Origin: Heliocidaris tuberculata
Taxonomy: Eukaryota; Echinodermata; Echinoidea; Camarodonta; Echinometridae
DNA length: 64,000 bases
Direction of reading: 5' to 3'
Assembly: GCA_025618425.1 (NCBI GenBank)
Contig: CM046846.1
Coordinates: 35,031,363-35,095,362 of the forward strand
Shown here: piece after piece, positions 34,000 through 46,857 of the stretch
How positions within the stretch are numbered: the stretch's first letter is position 1
Layout of the letters: the number at the start of each line of letters is the position of its first letter
The notes under the pieces: generated by a model
What the model was told of the DNA's origin: nothing
The model's input: only the letters and a program-made list of their open reading frames with translations
Databases searched by the model: none
Made by a program: the position numbers and the translations under genes

Positions 34000-35197
34000 T
34001 ACAAAGGCAAAGCTCACAAAAGTAATCCTTCATATTTTATTCCAATATCTTTTCTAATAGGGTTATGTAATAATCCTGATGATGACATGTTATCCTTGTT
34101 TTACATTGTTGCTAACTGAAGATTTCAATCTTTTAAAAATAGGAATAATATTCTTTTAATTTGCATTCATTTGTGTTTCATTTTGCATATCCCATAGACA
34201 ATTCATGTGACCTTCATGAGAGCCCTATGTTTTAAATACACTTGTTAATTTTTTTAAAATCACTATAGTATAGGGGATTCTAATTTATCATTCATTTGAT
34301 GTATTTAAGGAGAGCCATGGCTCACTTCACAATCTATGTTTGCTTACTTGTTAGTTCATTTATATACTCATTCATTTGAAAGGTGGTTATAAAAGATGAC
34401 ATGTCCAATTTTGTGGCTAACTCCAAGAGTCAGAAGAATACATGTACCTTATTTTCACTTTCTGTGTGATTACATTGGGCAAACTCATCTAATTCCTTTG
34501 ACAAAAGTCACTAAATCATGGTGTAGATAGTTATTGATGGAATTGAATGGAAGGATAGAAGGTTTCCAATAACTTTATACTTTATATGTACACATCTTCC
34601 TTTTTGTTTATTTTTTACTTGAAAATAAGATACCATTTGAATTATTTTCTTGCCATTATAGAGACCAATTTATGATTAATATTGACTGGTAGGTAAGGTT
34701 ATATTGATAAGCAAATCTTTACATTCCTAAACAACTACTACAATTCTCATTTCAATTATTTTCTTTTTGTTTTCCTTTGTAGCCACTTGAATAACCCATT
34801 ATGTAATATACATGTGATAAGTGATATACATGTATGCAATTGTAGGAAAGAACTAGACTGTTGTGGGTTGTCAGTCCTAAATCTTTTTCTAAACTTTACT
34901 ACAGTTCAGGGTTCAATTTTTGTGATTTTCTGTCTTTTGTTTGTAGGGACTTGTGCACTGGATATGATAAACATTCATATGCCTGTATAAGTACATCTCA
35001 TTGCATACTGTAGCACAAAAAACACTTGCGTGCATTTAATGTTCCTGAATTTCGCGAGTGGTTTAGACTTTAGACTTGCGAAAGTTTCATGCTGCGATAT
35101 TATTGAATTACAAATGACACAGCACTGAATTTTTGCAATTAGCGGAAGTTTCTTGCTGTGAGAGTGACTGTCGTTAGAAATTGCGAAAGTTTAAAGG
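34000..35197. other. DDX11 3' UTR and downstream, no gene
   Basis: AT-rich sequence, presumably including the DDX11 3' UTR. No open frame with recognisable homology. A patch at 35030-35190 (TTGCGAAAGTTT, GCGGAAGTTTCTTGCTG) has small inverted segments. Confidence 0.5.
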
Positions 35198-35557
35198 GTA
35201 CCAATCACCAAAAAATATTGTGCTCTATGTGTTAGAGGTTCCATATCGTTATACTATATTCAAAATATGGGCTTTAAATATTACTTCTATAAAGAGTTAT
35301 TGCAAGTTTAATTACACTCTCCATAAGTGTAAAAGCGACTTGTGAGTAGACTACTCGACGCACCCATGTGCACTCACCAAGATAAGGGCTCGCGTGGAAC
35401 CCAACTTGGAGTTCGGTTCCGCGCGCACACCTTCATGTTATCCTTTATTTCCTTCATACTCCTTAACTGTTGACCTATAGAATGCCAGATAAAGTTTTTT
35501 GAGGTTGATTTGATACTTTCTAGCTGTACACAATTGATTTTTTCAGGTGATTGGTAC
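35198..35557. mobile_element. GTACCAATCACC-family MITE, copy 1
   Basis: Left GTACCAATCACCAAAAAATA and right AGGTGATTGGTAC are inverted. Two relatives, 38492-38715 (right end lost) and 42967-43346, share the internal text ATATTCAAAATATGGGCTT and ATGTTATCCTTTATTTCCTT. Confidence 0.8.
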
Positions 35558-35942
35558 ACTTTTGAGACAATTGACCACATTTTGTGGTTTGGCTCAATAA
35601 CGTTTGATTCAGAGCCCCCCAAAATATACCAGATGCATGAGTAGAAAGAACAGAAATTTCTGCACACACTGTGTCTATTTTGTTGCATGACCATATTGCG
35701 TTTGATGCCAGGAATTTAAAAAACAAGAATAAGCTTTAAAATCCTTCAGTTGGCAACACATCTAGAGGTTCAAAATCATTTGTTTTTTTTATCAAAATTG
35801 GCAGATTTTTTCAACTTTTCGACAAAGTTCCTAACCATGTATGTTGTTTTCAAAGGCATAACATTTTATTAACACCATGTAGTATTAAAAGAAATATATT
35901 ATTGTTACCAATTTGAAGAACAAAATGTAATCAATTTAGCCC

Positions 35943-36534
35943 TTAAAGGGCAATCCAACCTTGATAATAAGGTGATTTGTGTGAAAGCAGAAAAATAAGA
36001 AAAAGTGTATGGCGAAAGTTTGAAAGAAATCGGACAAGGACTAAGAAAGTTATGGATGTTTGAAATATGAGATCACTACATCTATGCGAATCTCAAATTG
36101 GCAATTTGGTGAGTCAATTGTGACATTTTTGTGGACAACTCTCCCATTTGTCGTACACAAAAATATCAATAATTTGCGGTTTTCTTCGAGGCGCTTTTAC
36201 CCTCGGGGCAGTACTCAAAATATATTGGAGAAAGCATATTGTTATAGGTCCTCATGAATGAAAAGATCCTACTGAGTAATGCATTTTGAAAAAAAGTGAC
36301 ATTTTAGTCATTTTGTGTGTTAGAGCGAATGGGGGAGTTGTCCACAGCTACATCACAGTGACATTACCTATTCGGCCAATTTGAAATTCCCATATGCATA
36401 GTGATTACAACTTTCAAAAATTCATAACTTTCTTATTGCTTGTCCGATTTCGTTCAAACTTTCACCAAACTGCTTCTCTGATTTTTCCTCTTTCTTTCAA
36501 AGCAACTTGCTATTAAGGTTGGATTTCCCTTTAA
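35943..36534. mobile_element. TTAA-type MITE, 592 bp
   Basis: Left TTAAAGGGCAATCCAACCTT, right GGTTGGATTTCCCTTTAA, with a TTAA at each edge. The interior is near-identical to the copy at 48919-49449 in opposite orientation, including a 65-codon open frame that is conserved only because the repeats are alike. Confidence 0.88.
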
Positions 36535-36837
36535 ATATTTCCTGTCCTGAAATGGTTAATGTTGATTTTACAGTATTGTGTAAGGAGATGTTTGGAGTTT
36601 GTTCTCAACTTCTTTGTTTTGATCTCTACACCATAAATACATTCCAGCATGTTTCTGAAAGTGCACTAATGATTGTAGCCTATCAAAGCTATACACTCTC
36701 TGTATCATAGATTGTATGAATACCATTAAACTGTGAGAAAACAGTACATGTAACTTTAATTGAATTAGTAAGGTGATGATGTACATTTTGAATTTATTCA
36801 ACTAGTTAAAGTGATACAGATATAACGATCGGATATA

Positions 36838-38202
36838 CAGTGCGTATCAAAAAAAGTACATTCTTTGAAAATATTCTCCAAAAATCATAATTTTACAATA
36901 TCAATATAATGTTTTCTTATACAATAATGGGTGAGGGTCTGTTTTATCGGATGACACTGAGTATTGACAATATTTCATGCATAAGTGAGTACTGGCTACT
37001 TTTGTAAAATTGGTTTGCGCAGAAATGCCTTAATTTTAATTTAATTTAAAAAGTGTGTATCAGCCATTAACTGCATGTACTCTGTCTACTATCACTAATT
37101 GATTGGAACAACCATTTAATCCTATACCTAAACGCAAATCCCCACCCCTCCCTTCCACAGATAGACACGCAATGGCGCATGCGCGCACACAAACAAAACA
37201 TTACAGATTATGTCTTTCTGTGCACAGTTCCATTTTTAACTGGAGCATGTCGAAAAGATGGAAATTGCAATGCATTACAGGAAGATGGATCTATTAAAAA
37301 TGTTCCATTTTTGAGAACAGAGATTTTAAAAAATCCGGTTTGACCAGTTGATGTTTGTTTTCTTGTTGTTTGTTTCTTTGCCCCATCTCTTCCAACCAGT
37401 TGAGGATGCCTTAGTGTCTGGGGCACGTGGAAAGGATGCACTGTAATCCATGATGATATCTTTCACATGTACATGTTTAATTGAAGAAATGTTAACATTC
37501 TTTTTTGTTAATGAATTAGATTATCTTTTAAATTCTTATTCGTCATACAAGATGTTGTTTCTAGGGTCTTGTAACTTTTAAGAGGAATAAAAGATTTCAA
37601 GAAGAAATTGTGTAAATTAAATGTTAGGGTTCTCTTCCTGTTATTGCATTCAATCTTTCCAACACTCTTCAGGCAAAAATGGGTATTGATGTAGATGATT
37701 TGTGCTGGAAAGACACCACCTGCAATGGTGGTGGCGGTTGTGGGTAGGGGCACCTTCCTTCTTGAAGGCCCAGAAAAAAAACAAAAAACAGTACAACATG
37801 CTGTGCTCAGTATGCTTGTACAAGAACGGAGCTGTCGAGATATATTTAACTCATCTTGGGAGCATCCTGCCCCCTTCCTTTATCAATATCTGGATATGCC
37901 ACTGTGGGTGTTCACTGCTAGGTATAGGTTAAGGATTAAATGATGGTCCAAATCAATTAACACAGAATATGCGGTTACTGCCTGATGCACACTTTGATCA
38001 AATTCAAGACTTGGGCATTTACATGTATGTGAGTTTTACAAAAGTAGTCAGTAATCAAGCATAAAATATTGTCAATACTCACAGTGTGATCCGATGTAAC
38101 AGACCCTCACCCATACTTGTATAAGAAAAAAAATTCTCGATAAAGTGAAATTATGATTTTTGAGGATATTTCCAAAGTGTGTATCTTTTTTTGATATTGT
38201 CA
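36838..38202. mobile_element. Mariner-like foldback element, 1.36 kb
   Basis: Left CAGTGCGTATCAAAAAAAGT after TA. The right arm's complement reads ATATCAAAAAAAGATACACA, and arms of ~200 bp match (CAAAAATCATAATTTTAC, GGGTGAGGGTCTGTT, AAAGTAGTCAG segments). No transposase. The middle (37100-37950) is unclassified. Confidence 0.75.
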
Positions 38203-38491
38203 TTTGTTAAATTTTTTCAATGTTCTTCTTGTATTTATTTTGACAGCTATATGTTATCCATATTAAAATTAAAGTTGGATATCTAATTTCTAGACTGTGA
38301 GAGTTATGTTGTAATTTAAAGTTATTTGTAACCCCTACGATGCCTCATATGAATACTACTTGTTCAAGAAAACATTTCTTCAAATTTAAATATGATTCGT
38401 CAACCTATTTTCTTTCTTTCTTTTTATGTCATGATTGTTGCTCAGACATTTTCAAACAGCTTTTTTGCTTCTCCTCAAATAGACTTTATAG

Positions 38492-38715
38492 GGTACCAAT
38501 CACCAAAAAATACTTCACTCAATATGTTAGTAGTGCCATATCGCTAGGCTATGTTTAAAATATGAGCTTCAAATACTACTTCTTCAATGCACCCATACAC
38601 TTGTCTAGAATAGGCACCATAGTCCAACTTAGGTTCCATGAACAGGGTTTTATGTTATCCTTCATTTTCTTCATGCTGTTTAAATGCTAACCCATGAAAT
38701 TTTTAGGTGATTTTC
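38492..38715. mobile_element. GTACCAATCACC-family MITE, copy 2 (truncated)
   Basis: Starts GGGTACCAATCACCAAAAAA at 38491 and follows copy 1 to TTTTTAGGTGATT, where similarity stops before the full right terminus. Confidence 0.7.
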
Positions 38716-38782
38716 AACCTGAAACTCATGGATTGAGAAAAGATTGTTGTTTGTCAGTTATAATTTCAAATATGGGTTGAGG

Positions 38783-38785
38783 ATG

Positions 38786-38818
<33 letters not shown>

Positions 38819-39005
38819 AGGTGAGAAAGAGGAAAGATAGCAAGATTATTAAATAGAAAGTTAGACTTAAAAAGACAGAGAAAGAGAGAAAGGAGGGAGG
38901 GATTCAAAGTTTAGAGAGGGAGAGGGTTGGAGAGAGAGAGAGTGTGGGGGGGGGGGGTGAGAGATAATATCTATTATACAGACAGAATGAAAGGGGGGGG
39001 GGGGG
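38783..39005. repeat. GA-rich low-complexity region with G runs
   Basis: (GA)n tracts at 38787-38808 and 38880-38942 punctuated by G9-G12 runs at 38809, 38945 and 38992. Noncoding; the open frame on the minus strand is an artefact of this composition. Confidence 0.9.
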
Positions 39006-39579
39006 AATACAATATGATATTCCTCAATGCATAGAGGCTTGTTTGTGTGTGTGTACAATGTATGTGTACTTACCTATGGTACTTACATAGCTCCATATGA
39101 CTTTTCTTTCCAGGGTAAAGTTCAAGTGATGATTGTTATCTGATGGTGTTAGTACAAGCAACACTGTATTGGTTCAAAGTATATCCATATCAAGTGAATT
39201 CCAAGCTGACAAGTTCATCACACACTGCATTTTTGTTAAATATCTAAATAGATCTTTATATTACCAATTTCAATTTAGTCCATAGGAAACATTAACTGCT
39301 CACAAAAGCTTTTCAGGGCTTTCTATTCGTTGGAATTCAGATCTCTAATTGCAGTTCATTTCCAAAGCTGAGAAAAGTTGAAAATATTGTCCTTGCAGGT
39401 CATATACCCAAAGGAAACCTTAGGATTTTTCTTTCTTTGACTTTTCACTTTTACATTTAAGCTAATCATGAGATTTGGTGAAGAATTCAAAACAAGACAA
39501 ATATGCCTTGGCTCATTTGCTACTATATATTTTATAATTTTCAATACTGGTATTTTCAGTCATTTATCTTGTGCCCCAT

Positions 39580-40640
39580 GTTACGATCCAAATCCTCAAA
39601 AGATAAGAATTGAACAAAAAATATGAACATTAGATGATTTATGGTTTAATTTCAATATTTACACGCATTTTAGTATGACATGATATAAAGGAATTACAAA
39701 TTTTAATTATAACTACACTAGCAAAGACTTACAATTTCTCAGCTGGGAAACTCCTAATCCATAGAATATGAATGCAAGGTACATGTATAAGTCCAGAATG
39801 TTCTTGGAAGTGTAGAGTAAGTTGGCCGCTAATCCACAATAATAATCCAAAGTATGTCATTCCAAATGTTATGTTGTCCAACCGGTAAAATAAGATTCCA
39901 GAAGATCCAGCCGAAGAATGTCCAAGGTAATTCAGAAAGTCATCGATGTCGATGACGATCTCAGTGACGATGTTGATAATGAAGTCAATCACGATGTCGA
40001 CAATGATGTCGACCACAATGTCAATAACGATGTGAACACAATGTCAAGAATGATGTCCAAGATTAAGTCAAGATGAGGTCCAAGACGATCTCCACAGGTT
40101 GATATCAGATATGATCAATATCAGAAGGTGATAACTGAGAATTTACGTAATGTATGCTCCACGATGTTAGTCAGGTATGAATTCTGAATTTCTGTGCAAG
40201 CTCCCAGCTTATATACAATCTCAACCCTTAATTAGAATTTTCTATCTTCTACTACAACATTCATGAAGGTTTGGAACTCTGTTAAGTTCTACATACTTCT
40301 AGTTGTAACAAACAAAAGAAGGGGATTCCGATGATCTATTTATAGACTCATTGCAATGTTTCACTCTTACTAAGAAATTCATGCAAAGGTCAGATAGTCA
40401 ACAGGTTACAACATGTAATTACATTGTTATTATCCTACAGTACATCACACATAATGTAATGATCCAGAATGTTCTTCCTTTACTGTATGTGCATTATTTA
40501 ACTTGTAATTGATGATTCTTTCACTGTTACAGAGTACACTGACTTTTCACATCTGAATAATGATTTCTCTTCCAGAAATTTCTATGTTCATAAAATCAAA
40601 TAGAAAAGTTCCTTCCAGAAGATTCTTCAATTATATAACA
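39580..40640. other. Unclassified ~1-kb segment, possible solo LTR
   Basis: Begins near TGTTACGATCCAAATCC and ends near TATATAACA, a TG...CA layout with short inverted ends, but I see no convincing target duplication. Contains a 12-bp tandem array (next entry). Could be a solo LTR or another repeat; low certainty. Confidence 0.3.
39940..40075. repeat. 12-bp minisatellite (GATGTCGAC-type)
   Basis: Imperfect tandem units of 12 bp: GATGTCGACAAT, GATGTCGACCAC, AATGTCAATAAC, GATGTGAACACA and so on. On the minus strand it encodes an Ile/Val/Asp pattern, an artefact of the period being a multiple of three. Confidence 0.8.
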
Positions 40641-40789
40641 CCCGTCTCCAAACTCTTGCTTTACTCACCTATGATGCTGCACACTTGCTGATTTACATCA
40701 ATAAAGTATGTTTTTATGAGACTGATTTATGTACAAGACTAAAAATTAAATAAAAATTTAATATAACTGACTGGCCTATGTGACCTTAG

Positions 40790-41614
40790 GCTTAGACCTT
40801 TCCACTTTGACCTACTTACCCTAGGATCTTTCAGTTCATCTCCCTATAATATGATACATATTGGTACCAAGTTTGAAGTTCATGGCTCAAATATACCTTG
40901 AAATTTTGAAATAATGAGGATAAAAACATACAAATTTCTGTGAATTGACCAGCATGACCTCTAACCTTTAACCCAGTAACCCAAGACTCTAATTGTTTCA
41001 TCTCTGTGGTGATACAAACTATCAAGTTTGAAGTTCATATTTCAATTGGTTCTTGAAAAACTGTGATAAGGCTAAAAACCTCCAATTTCATGGAAATTGA
41101 CCTCCATGACTTTTGACCTACTTACCCCAGTAACTAATCAGATCATCTTCCTTTGGTGGCACATACTAATCATCAGGTTTGAAATTTATACCTGAAATGG
41201 TTCTTGAGATAATGGCATTATTGAGGCTAAATTAAACCCTTTAATTTCATTTACTGACCTCTATGAAATTTGACCTACTCACCCCAAAATGTAATCAGAT
41301 CGTCTTCATATGGTGATACATACTATCAACAAGTTTCAATTTCATACCTCAAATGGTTCTTGAGATATTGCATTAATGAGGCTAAAACCCTGCAGTTTCA
41401 TATATTGACCCTTATGACCTTTGACCTTTGACCTACTTACCCCAAAATTTAATCAGATTGTCTTCCTGTGATGATACATACTATCAACAAGTTTCAAGTT
41501 CATACCTCAAATGGTTCTTGAGATGTCGTGTTAACGAAGAAGCGGGATAGGCGGACGAACGGACAACCCAAAAACATAATGCCTACAGCACCACCTTCGG
41601 TGGGCGGAGGCATA
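40790..41614. mobile_element. TATGCC-TIR element, inverted orientation, DR1-bearing tandem units
   Basis: Right end TGGGCGGAGGCATA at 41601-41614, complement of the TATGCCTCCGCCCA terminus. Interior units recur every ~150-158 bp (marker ATACATACTATCAACAAGTT at ~41320 and ~41476, variants at 40855, 41011, 41163). Contains three AGGTCA half-sites in DR1 spacing at 41415-41434. The left terminus was not located. Confidence 0.7.
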
Positions 41615-41749
41615 AAAATAAAAATAAAAGGTATTTGCTAAACTCTTTTTCTATATTGTAATACTAGTAGCTGAGTAATGACTAATATGCTAGTATAACT
41701 GGTCTGGTAAGGGTGATAGTTCTGGGTGATAGTTCATTCATTTAGACAG

Positions 41750-42045
41750 TGGTATTTTTTTTTTTTTTTTACGATTTATTTTTCCATGATCAGCGCTCCG
41801 TTTTTAAAGATTCAACTTATTGTGTCGCTTATTTTCTTTTTAAAATCAATGTTTCATATGTCCTGGTTTCTATAGTCTGTTACTATTTGATTCTCTTGTA
41901 TATTTCTTGTATCATTTATTTACTTATTTATTTGGTAACTTTTCTTATGCTTGTTTTGTTAACGTTCTTGCCAGTGGAGGACGAATTTCTGTATTTTTAA
42001 TCAGACAATAAAATTCTTGAATCTTGAATCTTGAATTGAATATAG
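41750..42045 (+). mobile_element. LINE/retrotransposon 3' tail with (TTGAATC)n
   Basis: Sequence ends CAGACAATAAAATTCTTGAA then repeats CTTGAAT three times (to ~42040), the kind of short satellite tail that terminates CR1/L2-class LINEs. No RT homology is left. Confidence 0.5.
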
Positions 42046-42383
42046 AAAAGTCAGCTAGTTATCTTGACATATGTTCATAAAAAAGTGGTCTTGTACATGT
42101 ATGTGCAGATTTAATAAGTTTATTTTTTCAGTGAATATGATTTCTAGCAAGATTTTTGTCATATTTTGCTGGTCTACTGAACACACCTATTGCATGAATG
42201 ATAAACAAGTGATGATTATTCTGAGCTAGTTTCACTTCAAATGAAATTCTTTTACCACAGCTCAAGATTAGCTTTCATAATGTAGGGTCAAAAACAAAAA
42301 AAAACATTTTTTAGACCAAACATCATCCAGTAGATATAAATCTCTGTTTCCTATATATATTGCACAACATTGTCACAACATAC

Positions 42384-42560
42384 TACAGTGAAACCTGTAG
42401 TATAAAGACTGCTCAAGGGAGACAACAAATGTGGTCTTTATGAGCAAGTGGTCATTAGAAACATATTCCTTTTATACATGTTTCAATAAGAATCTTTATT
42501 CAAGTAAAACAAACAGTGTGGTCTTTCTATACGGGTGGCCGCTTGAGCAGGTTTGACTCT
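42384..42560. mobile_element. ACAGTGAAACCTG MITE, ~177 bp
   Basis: Left ACAGTGAAACCTGTAG, right CAGGTTTGACTCTA, imperfect inverted ends. The body matches 31998-32458 (GCTCAAGGGAGACAA, GTGGTCTTTAT, GTTTCAATAAGAA). Confidence 0.7.
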
Positions 42561-42966
42561 AGATCATAAAGAACACTTAACACAGATTAATCACAGCTGC
42601 ATTATATTTTATTAATTTGATATTATCGTACATGGAATCATAACAATTAAGGCAGCAGGGTCACATCACAAAGGACTACAAATGTTCTTCATTTACAAAC
42701 AGGAAAATCATACTCTCACACATTTAAGACATCAAAATAAATTTTAATGACGTAAGAGAGATTTAGCCCTCTTCTTATTTCAGATGAAATTGATATTGGA
42801 ATTGATATGGTTTATTAAATATGGTTATCTCAGACAACATACAAATAAATGATTGTCATTTGGATATGCTTACATTTAAACATCTTCTGTCTTGAATTCA
42901 GAGTCTCTTCCTCTCACCAACATCTAGATTTCTTTGATTGTTTAAAAGCCTTCCAGTTCATATTAA

Positions 42967-43346
42967 AGGCACCAATCATCAAAAAAATATTTTGCTCTGC
43001 ATGTTAGAGGTACCATGTCGCTATGTTATATTCAAAATGCGGGCTTCAAATAATACTTCTATAAAATGATTCTATAAAATGATATTGCAAGTTTAAGTAC
43101 ACTCTAAATATTAAACGTAAAAGCCACTTGCAATTAGACTAGTCAACACACCTGTACGTGCTTGCAAAGAAACAGGCCCACGTGGAACCGAAGTTGGAGT
43201 TGGTTCTTTGCGAGCCTTTTCATGTTATCCTTTATTTCCTTCTTACTTCTTTACTGTTGACCCATAGAATGCGAGGTAAAGTTCTTTTAGGTTTATTTCA
43301 TACTTTCTAGCTTGCACACAAGTTACTTTTTTAGGTGATTGGTACA
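42967..43346. mobile_element. GTACCAATCACC-family MITE, copy 3
   Basis: Left GGCACCAATCATCAAAAAAA, right TTAGGTGATTGGTAC; body as in copy 1 with a 13-bp internal duplication TCTATAAAATGAT. Confidence 0.75.
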
Positions 43347-43676
43347 CTTCAAACATAGTGCTGAACTTAATCTATTGTCATTATTCCTATAACACCTAAA
43401 CTCCTTCTACAAGAACAACTCATCTAAATACCCGTTTACTCTGGCCTCAGTTTCCCCATTATGTATTGTAAACATATGGCTGAAAAAATCATTTACATAT
43501 TTGACTTATCACAGAATGTACACTGTACATTCATTTGTGGTGCAGTCTTAATTTCAAATATTATTGTTCTTATGATATTCTATGAAGTTTTTTTTTCTAC
43601 ATTGTTTTACCAAAAACATTTTTTTTCCCCCTCTATATTTGGGGGGTACTACTTTGATATGGATTTTACCAGTAAT

Positions 43677-44370
43677 GGGGCAGTATTCTGAAAGCTCGCT
43701 AAACTTTCCTTTTAACTTTCCTCGTAAGTCCCCTATTTAATTAAGCGCTAATAGACCTTCAAATCGGTATTCTGAAAGTTCACTTAGTGCTCAATTAAGT
43801 CCAGCGTAGTAAAAATATGCTCCTCCTCTTTTCAGTCCATTTACACCAATCAGATGCGCTGTAACAAAGAAAAATGGTGTATATGTGCTCCAGCTTCAAC
43901 ATAGTTAAATGTGTTATGAACCACTGCCTGTGCGAGCCGCTGTAAAATGAAATCAGACTGACTTGCAATAATTTGACTTTCTTGATTTCAAACATCCACA
44001 AAAAGTTGAAAACCAACTTCAAGTCTGCTCCTTTGTACCAAAATAAGGTCATTCTCATTTAATCAAACATATCCTTGCGATTGAACAAGCAACATTTTAC
44101 ATGAAAAATACAATAAAAGAGTGCTTTGTCATTAAAAAACGGTGGACTTAAGAGACCTAGTGGGTCTTTTATCTTTTTGAAGTTAACGACCGCTAAAAGA
44201 ATACCCAAACTCTTTTAGCTCCTCTTTTAACTTTGCGTGGACACCACAGACATGCATCCTTGTGTGCATCACTTGCCAACTAGGAATGGGCACTTAATTG
44301 AGCTTTTAGAATACCAATTTGCTAATTGAGTGCTAATTGAGCACTTAAGTGAACTTCAGAATACCGCCCC
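43677..44370. mobile_element. GGGGCAGTATTCTGA foldback element, 694 bp
   Basis: Left GGGGCAGTATTCTGAAAGCT, complement of right GGGGCGGTATTCTGAAGTTC. Arms hold many TTAAGTG/CTCAATTAAG segments. Same terminal family as 46858-47620. Confidence 0.85.
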
Positions 44371-44433
44371 AGGTCAATTCAGATATGTTGAATGAAGTTC
44401 ATTATATATTCCATACTGTACCATTTCTCATTA

Positions 44434-44783
44434 GTGAGCTTTCGATCTGCGACAGGAGACGCACGGTACGGGGGATTTGACAGATCGTGACCGTTCTCAC
44501 ACCCAAGCTCCCGTCCTGTTCAGAAGCAATTTCGTTTTCGTTCACGCAACGGCTACGGGAGCTGCAATGATGATTCGTAACACGTGTGTACGATGTGCCG
44601 GCCGTCCGCGCAGTTGTTTACATGCATCGCACAGAAATTTACCGCTCTCCGTACTATTTTGGAGCGAACGCTATTTTGCCCGATGACCGTCGTCAAATTC
44701 CGCGGTACGGAGAGATTCGGGATTTCGTCTCGAGTTACCGTGCTAGATTTCCCCCGTCGCAAATCGAAAGCTCACTATTGTTT
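44434..44783. mobile_element. GC-richer MITE, 350 bp
   Basis: Termini TAGTGAGCTTTCGATCTGCG and CGCAAATCGAAAGCTCACTA. The interior is clearly richer in GC and CpG than flanking DNA (GTACGATGTGCCGGCCGTCC). Overlapping open frames exist in several registers but none is recognisable. Confidence 0.75.
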
Positions 44784-45065
44784 GATTTAATTAGGAGTTC
44801 CAGAGTATGCTTTCTCCAAGTCATGAGGAAAGGCCTAATGGTTATAGTGATTGGAATCTCTTTTTTCTTTCTATGCAGCTTGGGGGAGCACATTTGGGAA
44901 CACATATTTCTATTTTTCTTTTGCCTGTTATTTCAATTCCTTGTTTCTCTACTTTGTTTTTACCATGTACTTTATATGCTTGTTCGTTGATTTGCTGGAC
45001 AAAATAATAATATTAATAATAATTGAATAAAGCTACCAAAACTGGAAAGAACAAAATATATTCAT

Positions 45066-46666
45066 CAGGGGCCTGTTTCTCGAAACCGTCATATGTCTAA
45101 GTTCTTGACTAAGTCAGCGCTAGTTCTCTAGTTGTCCGCTACGTGTTTAACGAAGCCGTCTTTACCAAGGTGCGCGACAACTTCCTGACTAAGGACTTAT
45201 GACGCCTCCAACCCTGTCATATCTTTTTTAGTTGACGTACAGCGCCATCACATGTTATTTATTGGGTAGATTATGGTAGGCAAAACGGGACACTACATAC
45301 TTCTATGCAACTCTTTCTACGCATTCACTTTATCTGGAATTTATCCATGTTTATATTATGAAAATTATATGAAAATACATAGTGTTTTTGTTCAAGGCTT
45401 GTCTCCACTTAACTCTAGTGAATCAACACTCTTTCCACATTCTAATGGATAAAAATTTAAAAAAACAACAAACAAACAACAGTCTAATTGAGGTCATTTC
45501 AATATGAAAGGAACTTTTTTTCAAATGAAAAAGAAAACCATAATAAAAACGATAACAATAATAGACTGACAGGAGAAAGGCCTGAATCAAAATGTGGTGG
45601 GATTTGAAAAAAAAAGTTAAACCAAAACTTGTCAAATTAATCCCATCATTGGAAACTGGAAAAAAAAAAACTATTGACAAATAAACATTGGGCAAGAAAA
45701 AAATACAAGCCTTACTGATAAGCAATAGGAACTTGGGAAGTATTATAATCTAGAAAAAATATAAATTCATAACTGTTGCTAGGTATGTTTTATGTCAAAA
45801 TGAATTTAGTAAGTCTCTTAACTTCTGATTGCAAAGCTATTTTACGATATGGGTCCTTCATATCTGATCAGTTAGCATGAAAAATGACGTGCTACCATAA
45901 TAAAATTTAAAATCACATGTTACGTCTTATATAATAATTACAAGAGTGCTTTTTGTGTGAAAACAAATAATTGGGCAATCTTCGTAAATTATTTCTATAA
46001 AGATTTCTTTGGTGAACTAAAATCCGACGAGGGAACTGTAATATGACACGGTAGGCCAGCCATAGTCAACGGCATATTCTCTGGTTTTCAGACCCATATC
46101 AGTGTAAACATAGATTATATCAACAATTTTTAAAATGAATACTTTGAAATATACGTGTTTAAACTTATAATATGAATATTTTTGTAATTTCCATATCATA
46201 CTCAAGCCCAAAAACATTATGTAAAACATTCAAAGCATATTATTATTACAATGAAAATATATTGGTTTATTTTTATAAACTATCAAATCACGACATCCGG
46301 GGGGTACCTATCCAACGTAAAACTGGCTCACCTATCATGAAATAAATCACTCATATTTTTCATTTTACAAGCGAATCCATCATATAATTTACATAATTTA
46401 AAAATTATTTGGCATCTATTATACCCTTCTACATTTTCTATTTTCTTTTATTCCCTAATTCATTCAAATATTTGCAGTTGAGTTAAATTTAGCTTTTAAA
46501 AATATAGTGTAATTGCAACCAAGGCTTCTCGCCGATAGTATCGATATCATGAGATGTCTAGCTAGTTAGCTCTTCGTGAAACAGTTTAGGAAGATCATGG
46601 ACATCTCCGTAGTTGGCGGATAAAGTTATGACTGTCTTGTCGTTGGTTTCGAGAAACAGGCCCCTG
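45066..46666. mobile_element. 1.6-kb element with CAGGGGCCTGTTTCTCGAAA ends
   Basis: Perfect 22-bp terminal inverted repeats (CAGGGGCCTGTTTCTCGAAA... / ...TTTCGAGAAACAGGCCCCTG). AT-rich interior with no transposase. CAGGGG termini suggest hAT, but I could not find an 8-bp target duplication. Confidence 0.75.
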
Positions 46667-46857
46667 GTCCATAGTAAACTACCATGTATACATAAAGTGC
46701 TTCATGACGTTTGTCTTCAAACATATATTAAATGGAAAATCATCACTTTCTTTCTAAGATGAAATACAATTCCATGCAAATGTGGAAAAAGGATGGATTA
46801 TAGACTTTACAAAGGAACATAATTTTCAAGAGAACTGGATTTACTGTTCATAAAGAC

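Noticed and set aside
36060..36257. 65-codon frame with a close match at 49196-49393
   Set aside because: The match reflects two copies of the same TTAA MITE, not protein conservation; no start context or domain.
39580..40640. Full LTR retrotransposon
   Set aside because: No gag/pol homology and no second LTR; only a weak solo-LTR resemblance remains.
45066..46666. Confirmed hAT element
   Set aside because: The inverted ends are clear, but the flanking 8-mers (ATATTCAT and GTCCATAG) do not match, so the superfamily is left open.
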